NCBI RefSeq assembly: GCF_031760065.1 | Contig: NZ_CP134500.1 | Location: forward strand, 6,014,001 to 6,078,000 | DNA: 64,000 nt | Source of the DNA: Streptomyces durocortorensis | GTDB taxonomy: Bacteria > Actinomycetota > Actinomycetes > Streptomycetales > Streptomycetaceae | Direction: 5' to 3' | Part shown: positions 31,770 to 39,886 of the stretch, one piece after another | Layout of the letters: every line of letters begins with the position of its first letter | Numbering within the stretch: the first letter of the stretch is position 1 | Program-made: the position numbers and the translations under genes | Notes under the pieces: generated by a model | What the model was told of the DNA's origin: nothing | Seen by the model: only the letters and a program-made list of their open reading frames with translations | The model's database searches: none

Positions 31770-32411
31770 GCCGCTGCCGCGGTTCCGGACGCGCACCGCG
31801 ATGTAGAAGGCCAGGGCGACCGCGGCCAGCCCCAGCACGACCTTGCTCACGACACCGACGTACGCGCCGACCGTGTCCCACTGGTCCCCGAGCAGGTAAC
31901 CGGCCATCACCAGCACGGTGTTCCACACCAGACTGCCCGCCGTCGTCAGTGCGGCGAAGGTCGGCAGCGGCATGCGCTCCACGCCAGCCGGCACGGAGAT
32001 CAGGCTCCGGAAGACCGGCACCATACGGCCCAGGAGGACCGCCTTGGTGCCGTGCCGGGCGAACCACTCCTCCGTCCGCACCAGGTCGGAGGCCTTGACC
32101 AGTGGCAGCTTCGCCCAGAGGGCATGCATCCGCTCCCGGCCGAAGGCGGCCCCGATCCCGTACAGCGCCACCGCTCCGACGACCGAGCCGAGCGTCGTCC
32201 AGAACAGGGCGGAGGCCAGACTCAGCACGCCCTGCGACACGGCGAACCCGGTCAGCGGCAGGATGACCTCGCTGGGCAGCGGCGGGAACAGGTTCTCCAG
32301 GGCGATGGCCAGACCGGCACCGGGGCCGCCGAACGCCTCGACCAGCCCTGCGGCCCAGCCCGCGATGCCCCCCTGCGGCTCCTCGGCGGCGACTGACAGT
32401 GCGAGGTGCAT
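31749..32411 (-). CDS. DedA-family membrane protein
   Basis: The 220-residue protein starts at ATG 32411 behind GGAG. DedA signatures are ENLFPPLPSEVILPLTGF, then GSVVGAVALYGIGAAFGRE, then FARHGTKAVLLGRMVPVFRSLISVPAGVERM and LVWNTVLVMAGYLLG. DedA proteins act in the membrane in lipid-carrier flipping or envelope homeostasis. The C-terminus (RNRGSGGRHRRG) is encoded within the terminator stem. Confidence 0.92.
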   Translation of the reverse strand: MHLALSVAAEEPQGGIAGWAAGLVEAFGGPGAGLAIALENLFPPLPSEVILPLTGFAVSQGVLSLASALFWTTLGSVVGAVALYGIGAAFGRERMHALWAKLPLVKASDLVRTEEWFARHGTKAVLLGRMVPVFRSLISVPAGVERMPLPTFAALTTAGSLVWNTVLVMAGYLLGDQWDTVGAYVGVVSKVVLGLAAVALAFYIAVRVRNRGSGGRHRRG

Positions 32412-32479
32412 AGGGGGGCTCTCCGGAGTGGCGGGCGGGGAGCGCGGAGGTCGACCGCGTCCTACCCGTCCATGATCCC

Positions 32480-33409
32480 TCAGGCCCCGTCGAGGACCAC
32501 CGAGCGGGTCAGGTGGCGCGGCAGATCCGGGTCGAGCCCCCCTGCCGCCGCCCGGGCGAGGGCCAGCCGCTGTACGCGGACGAGCTCGGCCAGCGGGTCG
32601 AGGCCACCGCTCTCCACCCACCGGGCACCCGTCGCCCGTACCTGCTCCGGCAGGCCCTCGGGGGCTTCGCCGAACATCCAGGTCGCGGTGGTCGCGGTGG
32701 CGATGCTGATCGGGCCGTGGCGGTACTCCATCGCCGGGTAGGACTCCGTCCAGGACAACGACGCCTCCTTCATCTTCAGCGCCGCCTCATGGGCCAGGCC
32801 GACCGTCCACCCGCGGCCGAGGAAGGAGAACTGGGTGCTCTCCAGCAGCCCTTCGGGCAGCGGCTCGGCGAGCGCCCTCGCGGCGTCGCGGACCACATCG
32901 TCGGAGTGCAGGCCGAGGTGGGCCCGCAGCAGGGTGAGCGCCGAGGTGGCGAACCGGGTCTGCACGACGGACCGTTCGTCGGCGAAGTCGAGGACCACGA
33001 GCTCGTCGGCAGCCGCCTCGACCGGTGTTCGCGGATCGGCGGTGACGGCCACCGTGCGGGACGTGCCGCGCAGCCGCTTCAGCAGCGCCAGGACCTCGGT
33101 CGTGGTCCCCGACCGGGTCAGCGCGACGACCCGGTCGTAGGTGCGGCCGGGCGGGAACTCCGAGGCGGCGAAGGCGTCCGACTCGCCCTGGCCCGCGCTC
33201 TCGCGGAGCGCGGCGTAGGACTGCGCCATGTAGAAGGAGGTCCCGCAGCCGACGACGGCGATCCGCTCGCCAGGGGCGGGCAGGGCGGCCGCCGCGGGGC
33301 CGTCCGCCAGTGCGGCGGCACGCTGCCAGCAGGCGGGCTGACTGGCTGTCTCGATCTCGGCATACGACACGTCTGCACCCCACGGGAAGGAGATGAATGA
33401 AGTCCTCAT
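32480..33409 (-). CDS. SIS-domain sugar-phosphate isomerase/deaminase-like protein
   Basis: The 309-residue protein has two SIS domains. The first has VVGCGTSFYMAQSYAALRE and ALTRSGTTTEVLALLKRL; the second has LGRGWTVGLAHEAALKMKE with YPAMEYRHGPISI. These match the isomerase half of GlmS and AgaS-type enzymes acting on amino-sugar phosphates. ATG 33409 has AGGA 6 nt upstream; GTG 33370 is an alternative. It is divergent from a DeoR-family regulator, the usual genomic pairing. Confidence 0.88.
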   Translation of the reverse strand: MRTSFISFPWGADVSYAEIETASQPACWQRAAALADGPAAAALPAPGERIAVVGCGTSFYMAQSYAALRESAGQGESDAFAASEFPPGRTYDRVVALTRSGTTTEVLALLKRLRGTSRTVAVTADPRTPVEAAADELVVLDFADERSVVQTRFATSALTLLRAHLGLHSDDVVRDAARALAEPLPEGLLESTQFSFLGRGWTVGLAHEAALKMKEASLSWTESYPAMEYRHGPISIATATTATWMFGEAPEGLPEQVRATGARWVESGGLDPLAELVRVQRLALARAAAGGLDPDLPRHLTRSVVLDGA

Positions 33410-33649
33410 GTTGAATCCTGCACGTTACATCCAGTAATCGAGCAAGAACAAGCAAACTGTGCGCGGGTAAGGACCTTGAAGAACCTGGAAGGACCAGGGA
33501 GGGGGCGGTGGAGGTCCCGGGAGGGGAGGGGGGAGGGCGGGCCGGAGACGGACCCCCGCCCAGCCTGTGCGACGCTTGCCGCTGTCCGGCCACCGGCGAC
33601 CGCGTTCCCGCGAAACGCGGTGCCCACGCCGGACGGTGAGGAGAGACTC

Positions 33650-34447
33650 TTGTCCAGAGACGCCCGGTGGGACGCGCTGCTGGAACTGGTCGGCAAACAC
33701 GGCAGGGTGGATGTCGAGGAGGCGGCGGCTGCGCTCGCCGTCTCGGCCGCGACCATCCGCCGTGACCTGGACCAGCTTGCCGAACAGCACCTGCTCACCC
33801 GCACCAGGGGTGGTGCGGTCGCGCACGGGGTCTCCTACGAACTGGCGCTGCGCTACAAAACGGGCCGCCACGCCCCGGAGAAGCAGGCCATCGGCCGAGC
33901 GGTCTCCGGGTTGGTCGCCGTCGGCGAAGTGGTCGGTCTGACCGGCGGTACGACGGTGACCGAGGTGGCCAGGGCGCTGGCCGTGCGTCCGGACATCGTG
34001 GGCGAGCCGGCACCGGCGGGCGGCCAGCCGACGCTGACCGTGGTGACGAACGCGCTCAACATCGCGAGTGAGCTGGCCATCCGGCCGCAGATCAAGATGG
34101 TCGTCACGGGCGGAGTGGCGCGGCCGCAGTCGTACGAACTGACGGGGCCGCTGGCCGTCGGCGTGATGAACGAGATCACGCTCGACATCGCGGTCCTCGG
34201 GGTGAACGCCATCGACATCGAACGCGGCGCGTACGTCCACCACGAGGGCGAGGCCAGCGTCAACCGGCTCCTCGCGGAGCGGGCCCAGCGGGTGGTGGTC
34301 GCGGCCGACTCCTCGAAGATCGGCAAGAGGGCCTTCGCCCGGGTCTGCGACCTGGGTCTGGTCGATGTGCTGGTCACCGACTCCAACATCTCGGCGGAGG
34401 CACGGGAGCGGTTCGGCGAGGCGGGGGTCCAGGTCGTTACGGTCTGA
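33650..34447 (+). CDS. DeoR-family transcriptional regulator
   Basis: The 265-residue protein starts at TTG 33650 behind AGGAG, chosen because SRDARWDALLELVGKHGRV begins the HTH; upstream in-frame codons are low-complexity. HTH: VDVEEAAAALAVSAATIRRDLDQL. The DeoR sensor domain has VGLTGGTTVTEVARAL, TLTVVTNALNIASELA and VVVAADSSKIGKRAFARVC, fitting binding of a phosphorylated sugar. The 240-bp divergent region up to the SIS gene has an AT-richer stretch (33410-33470) likely to hold both promoters. Confidence 0.9.
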   Translation: MSRDARWDALLELVGKHGRVDVEEAAAALAVSAATIRRDLDQLAEQHLLTRTRGGAVAHGVSYELALRYKTGRHAPEKQAIGRAVSGLVAVGEVVGLTGGTTVTEVARALAVRPDIVGEPAPAGGQPTLTVVTNALNIASELAIRPQIKMVVTGGVARPQSYELTGPLAVGVMNEITLDIAVLGVNAIDIERGAYVHHEGEASVNRLLAERAQRVVVAADSSKIGKRAFARVCDLGLVDVLVTDSNISAEARERFGEAGVQVVTV

Positions 34448-34494
34448 CGACCGAGGGCGGATGGAGACGGTCGGACGGTCGCGGGACGGGCGGA

Positions 34495-34620
34495 GACGGC
34501 CGGAGGTGGACCGGGAGCGGCCGGAGGTGGACCGGGCGCGGCCGGAGGTGGGTTCAACGCCGGAGGTGGACCGAGAACAGCCGGAGGCGGCCGGAGACGG
34601 CCCGGGACGGCCCGAGGCAG
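34495..34620. repeat. degenerate GGAGGTGGACCG-type tandem repeats
   Basis: Copies of CCGGAGGTGGACCG and relatives fill much of the space between the DeoR gene and the short leader ORF. No gene is supported between 34448 and 34695. Confidence 0.75.
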
Positions 34621-34695
34621 GCGTGGATCGACGCGGATGGCCGCTTCGCCGTGTCGTTGGTACGCCGAACGGGTGAGGGACGAGAGGATTGCCCG

Positions 34696-34755
34696 ATGAA
34701 CAGTGAGCGCAGCCGGCGCGAACCCAACCGGCGTACGGACGGGGTGGCCCTGTGA
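34696..34755 (+). CDS. 19-residue leader ORF coupled to the SepF-like gene
   Basis: ATG 34696 with GAGAGGA upstream encodes MNSERSRREPNRRTDGVAL. Its TGA overlaps the GTG of the SepF-like gene (GTGA). The peptide is basic (six Arg). It could couple translation or be a fragment of a former longer N-terminus. There is no other evidence of function. Confidence 0.4.
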   Translation: MNSERSRREPNRRTDGVAL

Positions 34756-35156
34756 GCAGGTACGACAGGTATGACAGATACGACGCCACCGACGAACAGT
34801 GGGAAGGGCTCGCCCAGGTCGTCCCGTTGCGCGGTCGCGACGAGTGGCCGTCCCGGATCGACCACCGCACCGTCCCGGGCGAGCGGGCCGTCGAACAGCG
34901 ACGCCTCGTCGTCCTGCGGGTGCAGGTCTTCGCGGACGCCCGCGAGGTCGCCGAGTATCTGGTGGCCCAGGTCCCGGTGCTGCTCGATCTGACAGCGGCG
35001 GAATCGGACGTGGCGAAGCGGATTCTCGACTTCAGCAGCGGTGTGGTCTTCGGCCTCGGCAGCGGCATGCACCGCGTCGACCGCAATGTCTTCCTGCTCG
35101 CGCCGGTCGGCATGGAGGTCGAGGGGGTCACGCCCGCGGGGCTCGCCCAGTCGTAG
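34752..35156 (+). CDS. SepF-like cell-division protein
   Basis: The 134-residue protein starts at GTG 34752. The SepF core is present: RLVVLRVQVFADAREVAEYL, VLLDLTAAESDVAKRILDF and SGVVFGLGSGMHRVDRNVFLL. SepF proteins bind FtsZ and organise it at the membrane. The N-terminus lacks the usual long linker and amphipathic anchor and instead carries RYDRYDRYD, from a 9-bp repeat. Streptomyces has extra SepF-like paralogues, and this may be one of those rather than the main division-cluster SepF. Confidence 0.85.
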   Translation: MSRYDRYDRYDATDEQWEGLAQVVPLRGRDEWPSRIDHRTVPGERAVEQRRLVVLRVQVFADAREVAEYLVAQVPVLLDLTAAESDVAKRILDFSSGVVFGLGSGMHRVDRNVFLLAPVGMEVEGVTPAGLAQS

Positions 35157-35165
35157 GCGGCAGCC

Positions 35166-35200
35166 GGGGCGGCCTCCGGTACTGACCGGAACGCCGCCCC
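35166..35200 (+). terminator. hairpin after the SepF-like gene
   Basis: GGGGCGGC-C-TCCGGT (35166-35180) pairs with ACCGGA-AC-GCCGCCCC (35185-35200) around a 4-nt loop, a long near-perfect stem. Confidence 0.75.
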
Positions 35201-35248
35201 CGGCCGCACGTTCCTTCGCTGTCGGTGGCCGGTGATAGACCTGGGGCC

Positions 35249-35698
35249 GTGACAGAAACCGATGTGGCAGAACTCCAGCGGCGGCTGGCCGCGTTCGCGG
35301 CGGCGCGGGACTGGGAGCAGTACCACACCCCGAAGAACCTGGCGGCCGCGCTGAGTGTCGAGGCCTCCGAACTGCTGGAGATCTTCCAGTGGCTGACGCC
35401 CGAACAGTCGGCCGGGATCATGGGAGACCCCGAAGCGGCCCACCGGGTCACCGATGAGGTCGCCGATGTGCTCGCCTATCTCCTCCAGTTCTGCGAGGTG
35501 TTGGGCATCGATGTGACAGCGGCCCTGGCGGCCAAGATCGAGCGGAACGAGAATCGTTTCCCCGTCCCTGGACGTACCGGCGCTACTGGACCTACCAGTC
35601 CTACCAGGCCTACCGGTCTTACTGGCCATACCGGCCCTGGTGGCCCTGCCGGTCCTACCGGCCCTACTGACCCCCGCGATTGTCACTCTTCGGAGTGA
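35249..35698 (+). CDS. MazG-like nucleotide pyrophosphohydrolase with collagen-like tail
   Basis: The 149-residue protein starts at GTG 35249. The catalytic part (1-110) is an all-alpha NTP pyrophosphohydrolase: YHTPKNLAAALSVEASELLE, FQWLTPEQ and TDEVADVLAYLLQFCE, with EASEL and DEVAD giving the metal ligands, ending KIERNENRFPV. It should hydrolyse non-canonical NTPs to NMP and PPi. The last 40 residues are a G-x-T/P-T/P repeat (GRTGATGPTSPTRPTGLTGH) that relatives lack. It arises from a 9-bp DNA repeat and looks like slippage in frame. Confidence 0.85.
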   Translation: MTETDVAELQRRLAAFAAARDWEQYHTPKNLAAALSVEASELLEIFQWLTPEQSAGIMGDPEAAHRVTDEVADVLAYLLQFCEVLGIDVTAALAAKIERNENRFPVPGRTGATGPTSPTRPTGLTGHTGPGGPAGPTGPTDPRDCHSSE

Positions 35699-35703
35699 TC
35701 GAG

Positions 35704-35781
35704 TTATCCACAATCGACTTCGTGTCCACAGATTTCCGAATTCCTCTGGTCTTACGGTGCCATCTACCTCACTGTGGGTAA
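35704..35781. promoter_or_regulatory. cluster of DnaA-box-like 9-mers
   Basis: TTATCCACA (35704-35712) is a perfect classical DnaA box. GTGTCCACA (35721-35729 region) differs by one base, and TGTGGGTAA (35773-35781) is the reverse complement of TTACCCACA, also one base off. They sit in an AT-rich gap before the DUF6099-like gene. Confidence 0.5.
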
Positions 35782-35822
35782 TGGATGAGGTGAGCGGGTT
35801 TTCGTACGGACGGGGGAAAGTC

Positions 35823-36323
35823 ATGGAAGCGGTACGACTCATCGAGACGGGGCGGCGGGCTCTGGCGGACAGCCGGGGTGCGCTGGAGGTGATGGCGGAG
35901 GCCTGGCAGGCGCAGGCCCTGGCCCGGGCGGTCGGCAGTCGTCTGGCGCTGGGCGGGCCGATGGAGTTACGGGGCGAGGCGCGTGCCCTCGGCGAGATCG
36001 GCAGCGGCTGCTCGGCACTGGACCACCCGAGGGTGTTCTCCGGCGGAGCCAGGGCCGTGCAGTTGTCCGGGATCGCCGATGTGCGGGAGGCCCTGGCCGG
36101 GCTCGCGCTTCTGCTCGGCGAGGCCGGGATCGCCCTCGTGGGGGTGGCGTGCGACACGGGGGAGGACGGCCTCTACTGGCAGTGCATCGAGGCCATGGAC
36201 GCGGCCGATGAATCACTGGACCGCGTCCACGGGATGCTGAGACGGCTGGCGGAGCGGGAGAGGGAGCGCGATGGCCCGTATGGCGGCATACGCGGCCCCG
36301 CGCCCTCGGCCGCGGGGCCCTGA
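35823..36323 (+). CDS. DUF6099-like conserved Streptomyces protein
   Basis: The 166-residue protein starts at ATG 35823 behind GGGGGAAAG. It begins MEAVRLIETGRRALADSRG and VMAEAWQAQALARAVGSRLA, a pattern recalled from the DUF6099 family of actinobacteria, and is mainly helical. A second conserved part is GVACDTGEDGLYWQCIEAMDAADESLDRV. No signal or membrane span. Function unknown. Another ATG at 35780 is possible but lies in the AT-rich control region. Confidence 0.7.
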   Translation: MEAVRLIETGRRALADSRGALEVMAEAWQAQALARAVGSRLALGGPMELRGEARALGEIGSGCSALDHPRVFSGGARAVQLSGIADVREALAGLALLLGEAGIALVGVACDTGEDGLYWQCIEAMDAADESLDRVHGMLRRLAERERERDGPYGGIRGPAPSAAGP

Positions 36324-36395
36324 GAGGGGGAGGAAGCGTGGAGGCCCGGCCGGGCTGGTGAGGGGGAGCGGCCGCCGGAGGGGCAGGATGGAGGC

Positions 36396-37319
36396 ATGGA
36401 TCTTCGCATCTTCACCGAGCCCCAGCAAGGGGCCGACTACGACACGCTGCTGACCGTCGCCAAGGCCACCGAAGACCTGGGCTTCGACGCTTTCTACCGC
36501 TCGGACCACTACCTCCGCATGGGCTCCGGCGACGGGTTGCCCGGGCCGACCGACGCCTGGATCACCCTGGCCGGACTGGCGCGCGAGACCCGGCGGATCC
36601 GGCTCGGCACGCTGATGACCGCCGGCACGTTCCGGCTGCCGGGAGTGCTGGCCATCCAGGTGGCGCAGGTCGATCAGATGTCCGGCGGCCGAGTCGAACT
36701 GGGCCTGGGTGCAGGCTGGTTCGAGGAGGAGCACAAGGCCTACGGCATCCCCTTCCCCAAGGAGAAGTTCGGCCGCCTGGAGGAGCAGTTGGCGATCATC
36801 ACCGGCCTGTGGGCGACGGAGACCGGCAGGACCTTCACCTACGACGGTACGTATTACCAGCTCACCGACTCGCCCGCACTGCCGAAGCCCGCGCAGGCCA
36901 AGGTGCCCGTCCTGATCGGCGGCCACGGCGCGACCCGTACCCCGCGCCTCGCCGCGCAGTACGCGGACGAGTTCAACATCCCGTTCGCCTCCCTGGAGGA
37001 CAGCGAGAAGCAGTTCGGCCGGGTCCGGGCCGCGGCGCAGGCGTTCGGGCGTGCGCCGGACGACCTGGTGTATTCCAACGCGCTGGTCGTCTGCACGGGC
37101 AAGGACGACGCCGAGGTCGCCCGGCGTGCGGCGGCCATCGGCCGTGATGTGGAGGAGCTCAAGGCGAACGGGCTGGCCGGCTCGCCCGCCGAGGTCGTGG
37201 ACAAGATCGGCCGGTACGGCGCGATCGGCTCGTCCCGGATCTACCTCCAGGTTCTCGACCTGGCCGACCTGGACCATCTGGAACTGATCTCCTCGCAGAT
37301 CCAGTCCCAACTGACCTGA
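36396..37319 (+). CDS. LLM-class F420-dependent oxidoreductase
   Basis: The 307-residue protein is a luciferase-like TIM barrel. It has LGFDAFYRSDHYLRMG, IRLGTLMTAGTFRLPGVLAIQVAQVDQMSGGRVELGLGAGWFEEEH and VPVLIGGHGATRTPRLAAQYADEFN. In actinobacteria this subfamily uses deazaflavin F420. Substrate unknown. ATG 36396 follows a GGGGCAGG region. The end (CTGACCTGACTCACC) begins a stretch of degenerate CTCACCTCAAGTCACC-type repeats. Confidence 0.9.
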   Translation: MDLRIFTEPQQGADYDTLLTVAKATEDLGFDAFYRSDHYLRMGSGDGLPGPTDAWITLAGLARETRRIRLGTLMTAGTFRLPGVLAIQVAQVDQMSGGRVELGLGAGWFEEEHKAYGIPFPKEKFGRLEEQLAIITGLWATETGRTFTYDGTYYQLTDSPALPKPAQAKVPVLIGGHGATRTPRLAAQYADEFNIPFASLEDSEKQFGRVRAAAQAFGRAPDDLVYSNALVVCTGKDDAEVARRAAAIGRDVEELKANGLAGSPAEVVDKIGRYGAIGSSRIYLQVLDLADLDHLELISSQIQSQLT

Positions 37320-37430
37320 CTCACCGCCTCATCTCACTTCAGGTCACCTCACCTCAAGTCACCTTGTCCCGCCTCACGTCACTGTGTCCCGCCCTCCCCT
37401 CCCCTCACCTCGACCGGAAGGAGCGTTGCC

Positions 37431-38366
37431 ATGAGCACCGGCCGTACGCACACGCTGGCCGACGCGCTGGCCGCCGGGCCCGTCCTGCTGGACGGCGGGC
37501 TCTCCAACCAGCTGGAGGCGCAGGGCTGCGATCTGTCCGATGCACTGTGGTCGGCCCGGCTGCTGGCCGACGCACCGGAGCAGATCGAGGCCGCCCACCT
37601 CGCCTACCTCCGGGCCGGGGCGCAGGTGCTCATCACCGCCAGCTACCAGGCCACCTTCGAAGGGTTCGGGCGGTACGGCATCGACCGGGCCGGGGCCGGG
37701 GCCCTGCTCGCCCGAAGCGTGGAGCTGGCCCGGCGCGCCACCGACGCGGCGCGCCGGGCCGACCCCGGGCGGCGGATGTGGGTCGCCGCGTCGGTCGGGC
37801 CGTACGGGGCGATGCTCGCCGACGGCAGCGAGTACCGGGGGCGTTACGGGCTGAGCGTGCGAGAGCTGGAGCGCTTCCACCGCCCCCGGGTGGCGGCGCT
37901 GGCGGAGGCGGGGCCCGACGCGCTGGCGCTGGAGACGGTGCCGGACGCGGACGAGGCCGAGGCGCTCGTCCGGGTGGCGGAGGAGACCGGCCTGCCGTTC
38001 TGGCTGTCCTACAGCGTGGCGGGCGGGCGGACCCGGGCCGGGCAGCCGCTGGAGGAGGCGTTCGCGGTGGCCGCCGGACGGGACCGGGTGCTGGCGGTCG
38101 GGGTCAACTGCTGTGAGCCGGAGGAGGCGCAGGCGGCCGTGGAGCAGGCGGTCGCGGTCACGGGCAGGCCCGCCGTGGTCTACCCGAACAGCGGGGAGGG
38201 CTGGGACGCGGCAGGGCGGGGATGGACCGGGCGCAGTACCTTCGACCCCGGGCGGGTGCGGGCCTGGACCAGGGCCGGGGCCCGGCTCGTCGGAGGCTGC
38301 TGCCGGGTGGGGCCGGACCGGATCGCGGAGCTGGCAGGACGCTTGGCAGCATTGCCGGAGCGCTGA
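37431..38366 (+). CDS. mmuM: homocysteine S-methyltransferase
   Basis: The 311-residue protein starts at ATG 37431 behind GGAAGGAG. The zinc/thiol-binding Cys motifs GVNCC and GGCCR near the C-terminus, together with LLDGGLSNQLEAQG, ITASYQATFEGF and FWLSYSVAGG, define the family. It transfers methyl from S-methylmethionine or SAM to homocysteine, giving methionine. It lies just upstream of the SAM-dependent Hen1 gene. A metabolic link is possible but unproven. Confidence 0.92.
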   Translation: MSTGRTHTLADALAAGPVLLDGGLSNQLEAQGCDLSDALWSARLLADAPEQIEAAHLAYLRAGAQVLITASYQATFEGFGRYGIDRAGAGALLARSVELARRATDAARRADPGRRMWVAASVGPYGAMLADGSEYRGRYGLSVRELERFHRPRVAALAEAGPDALALETVPDADEAEALVRVAEETGLPFWLSYSVAGGRTRAGQPLEEAFAVAAGRDRVLAVGVNCCEPEEAQAAVEQAVAVTGRPAVVYPNSGEGWDAAGRGWTGRSTFDPGRVRAWTRAGARLVGGCCRVGPDRIAELAGRLAALPER

Positions 38367-38410
38367 AAATGCCTGGTGGGGGGCAGGGGATGGCGACCAT
38401 ACTCGGACAG

Positions 38411-39886
38411 GTGTTCCTGACAATCGGTACGACCGGCACCCCTGAACGTCCCGCCACCGACCTGGGCTACCTGCTGCACAAGCATCCCGGCAAGGCGCAG
38501 ACGTTCTCCACCTCGCACGGGCCCGCGCACGTCTTCTACCCCGAGGCGTCCGCCGAGCGCTGCACGGCCGCACTCCTGCTGGAGGTGGACCCGGTGGCGT
38601 TGGTGCGGCGCGGCAAGGGCAAGGGGCGGGGCGGCGCGCCCGACGCGGCGCTCGCACAGTATGTCAATGACCGCCCCTATGCGGCGTCCTCGCTGCTGTC
38701 GGTCGCCCTCGCCGCCGTCTTCAAGTCCGCGCTGGGCGGGGTCTGCCGGGCGATGCCCGAGCGGGCCGAGCAGCCCCTGCCGCTGCGGATCGAGGTGCCC
38801 GCCCTGCCCGCCCGGGGTGGCGTCGAGCTGGTGCACAAGCTGTTCGCGCCGGTCGGCTGGACGCGGGTCGAGACCGTGGCCGTGCCGCTGGACGAGCAGT
38901 TCCCCGAGTGGGGCGACTCGCGCTACGTACGGTTGGTGCTGGAGGGCGAGCTGCGGCTCGCCGACGCGCTGCGCCAGCTGTACGTCCTGCTGCCCGTGCT
39001 GGACGACGCCAAGCACTACTGGGTCGCGCCCGACGAGGTGGACAAGCTGCTGCGGGCCGGAGAGGGCTGGCTGGCGGACCACCCCGAGCGGCCGCTGATC
39101 ACCCGGCGCTATCTCTCCCACCGCTGGGGGCTCACCCGCCAGGCCGACCAGGCCCTGGAGCTGGTCCGGCTTGCCGAGTCGGACGACCTCGAAGTGGAGA
39201 GCATCGACAACGCGGTGGACGAGGGCACCGACACCGAGGAGAAGCCGGTCCCGCTCGCCGAACAGCGGCGCACCGCGATCCTCGACGCGCTGCGTGCCGC
39301 CGGGGCGAGCCGGGTCCTGGATCTCGGCTGCGGCCAGGGCCAGTTGGTGCAGGCTCTCCTGAAGGATGTGCGCTTCACCGAGATCGTGGGCGTCGATGTC
39401 TCGATGCGCGCCCTCACGATCGCCTCGCGCCGGCTGAAGCTGGACCGGATGGGGGAGCGCCAGGCGGACCGGGTCATCCTGAGGCAGGGCTCCCTCACCT
39501 ACACGGACAAGCGGCTGGGTGGTTATGACGCGGCCGTGCTCAGCGAGGTCGTCGAGCACCTGGACCTGCCCCGGCTGCCCGCCCTGGAGTACGCGGTCTT
39601 CGGCGCGGCCCGCCCGGGGACGGTGCTCGTGACCACGCCGAACGTCGAGTACAACGTCCGCTGGGAGACCCTCCCGGCGGGGCACGCACGGCACGGTGAC
39701 CACCGCTTCGAATGGACCCGGGCGGAGTTTCGCGACTGGGCCGAGCAGGTCGCCGGACGGCACGGCTACACCGTCCGGTACGTGCCCGTCGGCCCCGACG
39801 ACCCCGAGGTGGGGCCGCCGACCCAGATGGCTGTGTTCACCCGGACCACGGCGACCGAGAAGACGAAGGAGGGGAAGGCCGCATGA
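38411..39886 (+). CDS. 3'-terminal RNA ribose 2'-O-methyltransferase Hen1
   Basis: The protein is about 491 residues. The N-terminal half has the bacterial Hen1 pattern (FLTIGTTGTPERPATDLGYLLHKHP, FYPEASAERCTAALLLEVDP). The C-terminal methyltransferase has VLDLGCGQGQL (SAM motif), VGVDVSMRAL, SEVVEHLD (the E-x-x-E-H metal site) and TTPNVEYN. GTG 38411 matches the usual start; ATGs at 38369 and 38390 are in frame with better RBS, so the start is uncertain. It overlaps the Pnkp gene by ATGA. Together they form the RNA-repair system in which Hen1 marks the 3' end before ligation. Confidence 0.93.
   Translation: MFLTIGTTGTPERPATDLGYLLHKHPGKAQTFSTSHGPAHVFYPEASAERCTAALLLEVDPVALVRRGKGKGRGGAPDAALAQYVNDRPYAASSLLSVALAAVFKSALGGVCRAMPERAEQPLPLRIEVPALPARGGVELVHKLFAPVGWTRVETVAVPLDEQFPEWGDSRYVRLVLEGELRLADALRQLYVLLPVLDDAKHYWVAPDEVDKLLRAGEGWLADHPERPLITRRYLSHRWGLTRQADQALELVRLAESDDLEVESIDNAVDEGTDTEEKPVPLAEQRRTAILDALRAAGASRVLDLGCGQGQLVQALLKDVRFTEIVGVDVSMRALTIASRRLKLDRMGERQADRVILRQGSLTYTDKRLGGYDAAVLSEVVEHLDLPRLPALEYAVFGAARPGTVLVTTPNVEYNVRWETLPAGHARHGDHRFEWTRAEFRDWAEQVAGRHGYTVRYVPVGPDDPEVGPPTQMAVFTRTTATEKTKEGKAA

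Noticed and set aside
33476..33649. Earlier ATG for the DeoR-family protein
   Set aside because: The extension is Gly/Arg/Pro low complexity and lies in the promoter region; TTG 33650 has a proper RBS and gives the usual family length.
35640..35822. Longer N-terminus for the DUF6099-like protein
   Set aside because: It would cover the AT-rich DnaA-box region and overlap the MazG-like tail; ATG 35823 has a strong RBS.
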